Shown in pieces: positions 57,236 to 64,000 of a stretch of DNA of 64,000 bases (its first letter is position 1; each line of letters begins with the position of its first letter). A model generated the notes under the pieces. It was not told the origin of the DNA. It searched no databases and saw nothing but the letters and a program-made list of their open reading frames with translations. This DNA comes from Eutypa lata (lineage: Eukaryota; Ascomycota; Sordariomycetes; Xylariales; Diatrypaceae). Position numbers and translations under genes: made by a program. The stretch is taken from assembly GCA_022661535.1 (NCBI GenBank), contig JAKULF010000008.1, forward strand, positions 1,302,001-1,366,000. Reading direction: 5' to 3'.

Positions 57236-60200
57236 TATGATTATGATGAGACTGAAATTGCATAGGAAATGTTAATACGTCTTAAGGTAGGGATGCGAGT
57301 ATGTCCTGAGTTGTGGACTACATTGTGTCTAGAAAGGTCCTGATGGATCCTATTTATACTTATTACTTATAGATGGTATTCATTTTCAATCATGTTCGAA
57401 TGGGGCAGGTCATGTTCTGATTCCCTGACAATGGGTACATTTAGGTGTGGCCAGACATGATGGCGGAACCAACCATTATTCACCGAGCGGCGAGCTCATT
57501 GTGTTCGTTTAATCCTATTCTCGGCTTACTCAGAAGGCTAGAGTTAGTTTTCTTTTTAGACCAACATGGGTCAATAGGTACCTAGGTACCTACTTACTTG
57601 CTCACATAGCTTCAATGCTCAAGCATTCGTTCTCGGCTTCTCTTACATAACAAGTTGTTTCCGTTGGCGCGTTCGAAACATCATGGGGACTGCCTGATCG
57701 GGAAGCCGTACTGTTAGTGTATAGGTTGGTAGAATAGGCCTTGTTATGTTGGAGCTGTTCTAGTACCTGCATACACCCTGCAGACCCTGCTAATAGGAGA
57801 CCCAAACATTGAACACTACACTTTAACTTACCTAGGTACGTGCATCTGTCAATATGGGTCCACTCTAGCGGCTGAAATCTAACGCTGACATACATGTATG
57901 TATCTACATGTACGTAGATTGTACTTCACATTGTACATACACGGATCGCGACATCATCATTGGCCAGCCCACATTCGGAACTCCACGGATCTGAACTGTT
58001 TAGATTTATCTAGATAGCATTGTTAGATTGCCTGTTCATCAGCTGCGACAGCTATAATCTATGGTCGTGTGTTTCGATGTGAAAACCCCTTACATAGGTA
58101 GTTGTTAAAACATCCCCTGTTTATATTTAGCACGCCTGTCTGCCCGTTTAGCAGGTGGCCTGCTCATGTTATAATGTAGGTGTGTACATAATCTCGGCTT
58201 GTGCCGTGTTGCCAAACCGGTTGATGCACGTGGACTCCAGGATGTTCAGGATCAAAGACTAGGCATGTATGATATACATACATAGCTTGGATCGAATGCT
58301 AAATATACCAAGGCAGCCATTAACTTTATGTAATTGTTAATGTAGAAATAGGAGTTGCTCTAGGGCTATTAGCATCGTAAGTGTCTTGCTTAGTGCTTAG
58401 AATAACCCGAAGACCGTACTATGTAGCTACTAGCACTTTGACCTTTTCAAGTTGCATCTCCGCAGAAAAATAACATTCGGTTTGCAAGTCTGCGAATAGG
58501 ATCGGTGATTTAGATTCAATGGAAGTTGGGTAATGACTTGAACATATTTATCAATATGGCCATAGCCGAGATTCTCTTCAGGGTTGTCACTTAAGATCAT
58601 TATGCTTCCATAACTTCCGAATGCTCCAACAGGCGTGGCATAATACGTAACTCATGATGTAACTAGTTCACAAACAACAGTGTTCGATATATCTCTCTAG
58701 CCTAGGTATGATAAGTAACTAAATGCTCATTTGCTAAGTATTACCTACTCCCGGACGGCTCGTAGAACTCTAGAACGACATCATGTCACGTTGCACTAAT
58801 GTGCGGTATATGCGGCCGGCAGGGCTGAGCTGAGTCTCCAAAACTGTTGCCGCTAAAGAAAACACCCCACCTGCCCCTTACGGCTGTATCTATCCCCGCT
58901 TGAGAAGGTCAACGATTGCCCTTTTCATGAGCCGGGACCGGTGAGACTGCTGGATAGAGCAAATGCTCCCCAATAGGTCATATCGCATTATATGAAACAT
59001 GTCGTGCATAGATGTCTGTATGTATGTATGGATGTTTAGTTAAGTTGCAGTGCATACTAACTTTCAATGGCAACATACGAAATGCAATAACCAGTACTGG
59101 CTTTTTTTCTGATGGGCCCATGTATGATTACATTACGTGCTTCACGAATGATCCTCATGAAGGCCCTAAATGCAACTTGCCATCAATATTAGTTTAAAGT
59201 GAATTGTGCTAAAATCTTTAGGTGATGGATGATGTGACGAGACTTGCGGACGCATAGGATGTACTATGGGTGCTAGATCCTAGCACCTGCCTAAAATCGC
59301 AATACGCTACTAGTTTCTACTGTTTTTATTGGCTAGATGATGGAGCCACCTGTTTTACTCTCTGTGGGAGGCTCAATAACGCTGGCAGGCTGGATGGTTC
59401 AATGAACGCCCCTAACCCGACAGCCTGGGTCTATGGAAACCTATGTGATATTTAAGTCATGCGGTCTACCTAGGAAGAGGTAGGTATCATTTCACAACTT
59501 CCAACATACATAGATATTGATCATTTTATCGCCTGGATCTCCTATCTTTTGCATATGCCTGATTGCACTACCTACCGTAAGGGTATCATAGAGTATTAAC
59601 GCACAGCATTACCTTGGCCGCTTTGTTTCACGTCAAAAACCCGGTAATTAGTCCTAGGACAAAGGTTTCTTCAAGGCAATAGACTCATATTGCACGAATT
59701 TTGAAGTATGGTTACAACAATATTTCCCATCAAAAAAGTTGGCAAGTCCCCCTAGAAAATGAATGCACTTGAAACTGTCGGACAGGTGGTACAAGTGTAT
59801 TTGATATCACCTGCTATAGAAGATTTGGTACATGCTAAGAAGGGTTGATATGCAAGTGATTCCTCAATAGTATAATGGGAACCAACGTAGGACTAATTAC
59901 AAATATTTATTAACACGCATAACTGACAATTGTGTTCATTGTTCTACAAGTTATAAATAAAGACCATCTTGTCTTGTACAATAATCGGAAAGGAAAATAT
60001 TTAGTCTAACTGGGCGTTTATTCAAAACAAAAGCATTGTTCTTTATTTTCCTTGATATCACAATCTGTCCAAGTACAATGTGTATTATAGTGAATGTTTG
60101 CAACTTGTTACTGAACATAATTGCGGACTGATATAGGTTCTGTGATTAATGCTCATAAAACATGATACGATAAATTACGAACAGTATGAGTACAACAATA

Positions 60201-60382
60201 TCTTTTTTTAAACATGAAACGTGGAACAGAACGGAGAATCGTTCTTGAGAAAGGGAATACATATAAATAGAATAGAGTAGGCCGGCTCATAGACACTTCT
60301 CTTGACCACATCCACAAATTAGAAAGCAGAGCAAGCCGCATATTCTATACTAAACATATCACAGCACTCGTATAAGAGAACA
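57236..60382. other. 3.1-kb gene-free stretch
   Basis: No gene recognised on either strand. It contains the palindromic run AGGTACCTAGGTACCTAC near 57577 and several CATACATGTATG-like words near 57890. Confidence 0.5.
60262..60270 (+). promoter_or_regulatory. TATA box of the small repeat-protein gene
   Basis: TATAAATAG lies about 115 bp upstream of the ATG at 60383, a normal position for a fungal promoter. Confidence 0.5.
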
Positions 60383-60598
60383 ATGCCGTACGAACCTTTT
60401 CAAAGTGGGAAAAATCCAAACCCAAAGCCTGATGGCGGGTACGGAGGATCTATGAATGTTCCGCGCAGCTCCCCTATCGAAATTCGAAAGAAAGACGATC
60501 GCGTCGATAACCGCCCCAAGGTCCAACCTGATGGTGGGTACGGGGGGGCTTTGTACATTCGCCGTAGTGCTCCGATTGACATTCCGAAGAAGAAGTAA
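60383..60598 (+). CDS. 71-residue protein built of two near-identical units
   Basis: The frame starts at ATG 60383 behind a TATA box. After MPYEPFQSGKNPNP come two units of the form PDGGYGG-x5-RS-x-PI-x-I. The first is PDGGYGGSMNVPRSSPIEI and the second is PDGGYGGALYIRRSAPIDI; both are followed by basic residues (RKK, PKKK). The linker is DDRVDNRPKVQ. There is no signal peptide, no Cys and no membrane segment. The DNA of the two units is also alike (CTGATGGYGGGTACGG), so this is an internal duplication. I do not recognise the family. Confidence 0.65.
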   Translation: MPYEPFQSGKNPNPKPDGGYGGSMNVPRSSPIEIRKKDDRVDNRPKVQPDGGYGGALYIRRSAPIDIPKKK

Positions 60599-60925
60599 AT
60601 CGCGCGACTTGTAATATTTCAGCAAGCTAGCCTTGGTAGCTACTCTGCTTGAGCAAGGTAAGTCATCATATCATAATACGTGACATCGTACCACCCTCGG
60701 AACTCATAATGTAGTTATAAATATTCCCTCTAAAATAATAAAAAGTTTCTTAACATTTTTATAATGAATGACTTTATGGGCCCCGAGTGAATGCACTTGT
60801 GAGAAGCTTGAACACATTTTAGCAGAATTGGCGTCTAACCGAAATATTTTAAAGCCTACCGGCGGCATAGTCTAAGACATACTTGGATCTACTTTCTAAT
60901 ATCCCATATTCCCAGAAATCCCTTA
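60599..60925. other. short intergenic gap between convergent genes
   Basis: No gene seen; it holds the 3' flanks of both neighbours. Confidence 0.5.
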
Positions 60926-61768
60926 TCAAGCACCCCAGGTGCTATATTTTTCCTGATACGCTATAGCTCTACTGTTGCGCCAACCCTTTTTCTTGCTTGA
61001 AGACGGTTCTATTTCGCGAAGAATTGAGTCAAAATCCTTCTTCGGCGTCAAGGCCGAATTCTCATTTACAGGCATCAGACCCTGTTCGCAACTCACATCG
61101 GTTCTGATAAGTTTTAACCTCTGGAGCTTGGAGGACTCCGTCTCTACCGGGATTAACCCCGAAGCAGCTGGTGGAAGCGAAGGACCTGTCCTCCCGGCTG
61201 CATAATAGTTCCTCATTTCTGTGACTGGTACCGGAGCGGGGGCGGTCATCATTCTTTTGTGATGGTGAGTGTGCGTTGAAGGGTACTTGCGACTTAGCCT
61301 GACATTGGCATGGCGGCTTCGCACTATCTCACTGTGGTTGACGCAGTTGAGAACGTGTGGTAGGGGTTGAGGTTGTGGCTGCGAGTCCGGCCGGCTTTGA
61401 GCCTGGCCGCGACCTGGAACCAGCGAAGCCGGGACGTAGTTGACGGAGCTTAGCTCCGCTACGTTCCTCTTCTCTGGGCTTCGAGGGACAGCGGAGGCAA
61501 AGCGGGGCCTGGGGGCGGGGGGTGGCGCCGGTGAGCTCCCTTCTAACTCGAACCACTCGTTGCTTGCGTTACTATGCGTATAGCCAGTGCGCGAGCTGCT
61601 TCCCGAGACGGCACTGCCGGCAACAGAGATGGCTGGGCTCTGGGAACGGGATTGGAGACCACGCTCGTGCTCGGGAATATCGGAGTACTGGTAGGCGAAG
61701 GGGTCGGCAAATAACCAATCATTGCCGCCGCTAGCGGCGGAACCTTCTGATGAAGCTACTGAAGACAT
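60926..61768 (-). CDS. hypothetical Ser/Pro-rich protein (280 aa)
   Basis: This intronless frame from ATG 61768 encodes a largely disordered protein. It has a Ser/Gly-rich N-terminus, Pro-rich stretches (SPAPPPAPRPRF), a Gln-Pro repeat, a His-rich patch (STHTHHHKR) and a more ordered, charged C-terminus (KDFDSILREIEPSSSKKKGWRN, ending EKYSTWGA). No transmembrane segment or known domain was seen. Composition and the higher G+C of the frame support a real gene. No function assigned. Confidence 0.7.
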   Translation of the reverse strand: MSSVASSEGSAASGGNDWLFADPFAYQYSDIPEHERGLQSRSQSPAISVAGSAVSGSSSRTGYTHSNASNEWFELEGSSPAPPPAPRPRFASAVPRSPEKRNVAELSSVNYVPASLVPGRGQAQSRPDSQPQPQPLPHVLNCVNHSEIVRSRHANVRLSRKYPSTHTHHHKRMMTAPAPVPVTEMRNYYAAGRTGPSLPPAASGLIPVETESSKLQRLKLIRTDVSCEQGLMPVNENSALTPKKDFDSILREIEPSSSKKKGWRNSRAIAYQEKYSTWGA

Positions 61769-64000
61769 GATAAAATTTATATTAAAAAAAGGAATGTGTT
61801 AGAATTAAAAGAGAAGAAAAGAGTGTAAGATAAAGAAACGAGAGTAATATAGTTGGTATGATTGTTGTCATGCTGCAAATGAGGCTGAAGGGGAGGGGTT
61901 TCCCTCTTATAACTGGTGCTACTGCTTTGTGAGAAGGTGATGTGATTGACTTCTTGATACAAAGCCTCATTGTGTAGACATCCATTGTATATATTCCGTT
62001 GTGAAATAGGTCTTTGTCGGACACTGTCTAAGTCTTGATCTCTCGCTTTGATATTAGACCTAGACCTAGTCTAGACACTGATTAACTACCCAGAAACCTT
62101 TTGTGCGGAGTCATTTCACCCATTTGATTGCTATTTAACTTCCAATTGTAGCAATACTCACATCCAAGTTGTGTAGGTTTGATAGCTCCAGATAGAATCT
62201 AGGTCTCCGTGTGTCAAGTGGACATAAGTTGAAAGTGATAGCGTAGGACAGACCTGGGAGGATCTAAGATTGTTGTAAACATTTACGATGTATAGTCATA
62301 TACAATTATCTAAGTTGTAGGTCAAGGTAAAAACATGTAGCCACAGGTGAAAATGCTTGAGTTACTAGATTCAGAATTTGACGGTATTTGATAGATACAT
62401 TATCTATCTAAAAAGTAGTGACAGAAAACCACTTTTTCTTTTTCTTCATATGATGAATCCTGTCTAGATTAAACTTCTAACCATGAATCAAGCGACTGCC
62501 ATAGAAAGCAATCTGGATACTGTGACCTATGCTCAAGTCCATATAACCCATCCATATTGAATTCAAACCTCTAGAGACATTACGTGTATTCTAAGGCAAG
62601 GAAGTTAACCGTGAATAGTTAAACCAGCAAGTACATAAGGACGTAAGTACGTAAGTAATCAACATTTTCCCGGACGCCGTAACTTGGAAATTCTTGTTCC
62701 ATATATTACTTCCTATGATCCAGCTTTAACGCAAGAAGTAGGCAAGTAGCAACACGAGGACAATAAAATGGCTCCTTCATGGTATATATCGATCAATCAG
62801 ATCTTATACACACCTACCTAAACCTTGTACATTGTGATGTATTAGTCAAATACATATTCTTATAGAGTACGGACACTCATACTCATATGCTACCACGCAG
62901 GTGCCTACCTAGTCAATAATGATACCGAATATAGAGTAATAGTAAATAGCCCGAGGGGTTACTAAGCTCCGTGGAGAGGAAATTTATCCAGTTGAATGAT
63001 CTAACATTGTTTGTTTAACATGCTAGCTGCTGGAAACAGGTTGGATGGAGGGGCCTGACATCGGAACTACATCAATGAGGGTTAGAGGGTTACCTTAGGA
63101 AAGAACTATCGTCACAGACAAGGTAATATTGGGCAACTGCTCTTGGGCACAAATTAAAGATAAACATCAATTTGGTCATAACAGGTCGATCTACATAACC
63201 CACTTACTTACCTTAGGTACTAAATCCCTACATCTCTTTTTCTTTTCGACCAAAGGTGGTACGGTAGGCACGTAGTAGTAGCCAGTCAGCTTCTATAACT
63301 TCCAAGAACCCGCCTCCTTCTACATCCAAATCTGCATTGGCACAACCTTTTTAATACCTCCCTGTCGGCTACCTATTGACCCTTTCTACTTATATCATAC
63401 CCTTCTATTATATCCGGTATTGCAGGGTTACAGATTGACATATTGTCCTTATCACTGCAAGTAATACCTACCTACGTAATACTGGGATATACTACGTAGA
63501 TAGATATCCACCAACTTTATACCCAACTTGCACACTACATAATCTAGAGTGCATTGCTTGTAGTGCCAATTCCCCGGACCCCAATCCATTTTATTTTATG
63601 AATTCCATCTACGTACCTACGCGTGGCTTTCCTAGCACCTCCCTAAGTGGATAGACAATCAACTTTTGGGCCATTCTACGTCACACAACCTATCTAAGTA
63701 GGGCGTTCCTTCCTTCAAACACTCAAACTACCAGTAGGGTTTACTACTCTTCACCCTTTTTACCTACCTAATCTCGGAAGGACCAGGCCCGGTGGTGACA
63801 AATATATTCGCCCACCTACCAGAGGCCGAAACCAGACAACTTAAACCCCATTCACACAGTTTTGTTGTCGAACCTCCAACTTAACCACCTCTTTTCCACC
63901 TTAACCTGACTTTCGTGCAAAGGGGGGATACCGACCTAGTTGACAGCTCTCCCTCCATTAATATATCATTCACCGTACAAAGCATTTGAGCATTCCTAGC
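61769..64000. other. gene-free right end of the window
   Basis: No gene recognised. There are short pyrimidine-rich runs and many TACCTACC-type words towards the end, as often seen in fungal promoter regions. Confidence 0.5.

Noticed and set aside
60383..60598. small repeat protein as a precursor of a ribosomally made cyclic peptide
   Set aside because: No signal peptide, no clear KR-type processing sites between units and no UstY-type oxidase or peptidase gene nearby.

Overview
The window is nuclear DNA of a filamentous ascomycete (Pezizomycotina, most likely Sordariomycetes). The genes carry 48-165 nt introns with GTRNGT-like donors, CTAAC/CTAAT-type branch sites and CAG/TAG acceptors. The families are typically fungal (Zn2Cys6 regulator, DUF3425-type bZIP, PL3 and GH16 secreted enzymes), and one block looks saturated by repeat-induced point mutation (RIP). 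All exon structures below were assembled by hand from reading frames, splice signals and family resemblance. No similarity search was run.

Layout. 1-6.4 kb: no recognisable gene; 2.6-6.3 kb looks like decayed repeat DNA. 6.4-8.0 kb: a broken pectate lyase (PL3) gene with an N-terminal Cys-rich domain. 8.0-13.0 kb: gene-poor, with two unrecognised genes. 13-22.4 kb: a conserved housekeeping block with ARP2/3 subunit 3, the non-catalytic tRNA m1A58 methyltransferase subunit (TRM6), an unknown acidic-tailed protein, an RWD/DUF1115 protein and cytosolic methionyl-tRNA synthetase.

23-53 kb is an accessory block that reads like a catabolic gene cluster. In order it holds a dead succinate-semialdehyde-type aldehyde dehydrogenase, a short-chain dehydrogenase, an AtuA/DUF1446 protein, a Zn alcohol dehydrogenase, a sugar-porter MFS transporter, an AT-rich RIP-like block between direct repeats, a bZIP-DUF3425 regulator, an aldehyde dehydrogenase, an APH/ACAD10-like small-molecule kinase, a second Zn dehydrogenase, an MBL-fold hydrolase, a Zn2Cys6 regulator, a hot-dog thioesterase and a Baeyer-Villiger-type monooxygenase. 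A plausible joint role, by inference only, is uptake and oxidative breakdown of a ketone or terpenoid: oxygen insertion to an ester or lactone, hydrolysis, oxidation of the alcohol and aldehyde products, then acyl-CoA/hydroxyacid processing.

53-64 kb is gene-poor. It holds a Gly-rich small protein, a secreted GH16 glycosidase, a 71-residue protein made of two near-identical units, an unknown Ser/Pro-rich protein and a long 3' end without genes. Other points of interest are a perfect 14-bp inverted repeat bracketing a 52-nt exon, a 19-bp intergenic hairpin, four GATA-factor sites within 37 bp and three introns with a GTTCGT donor.
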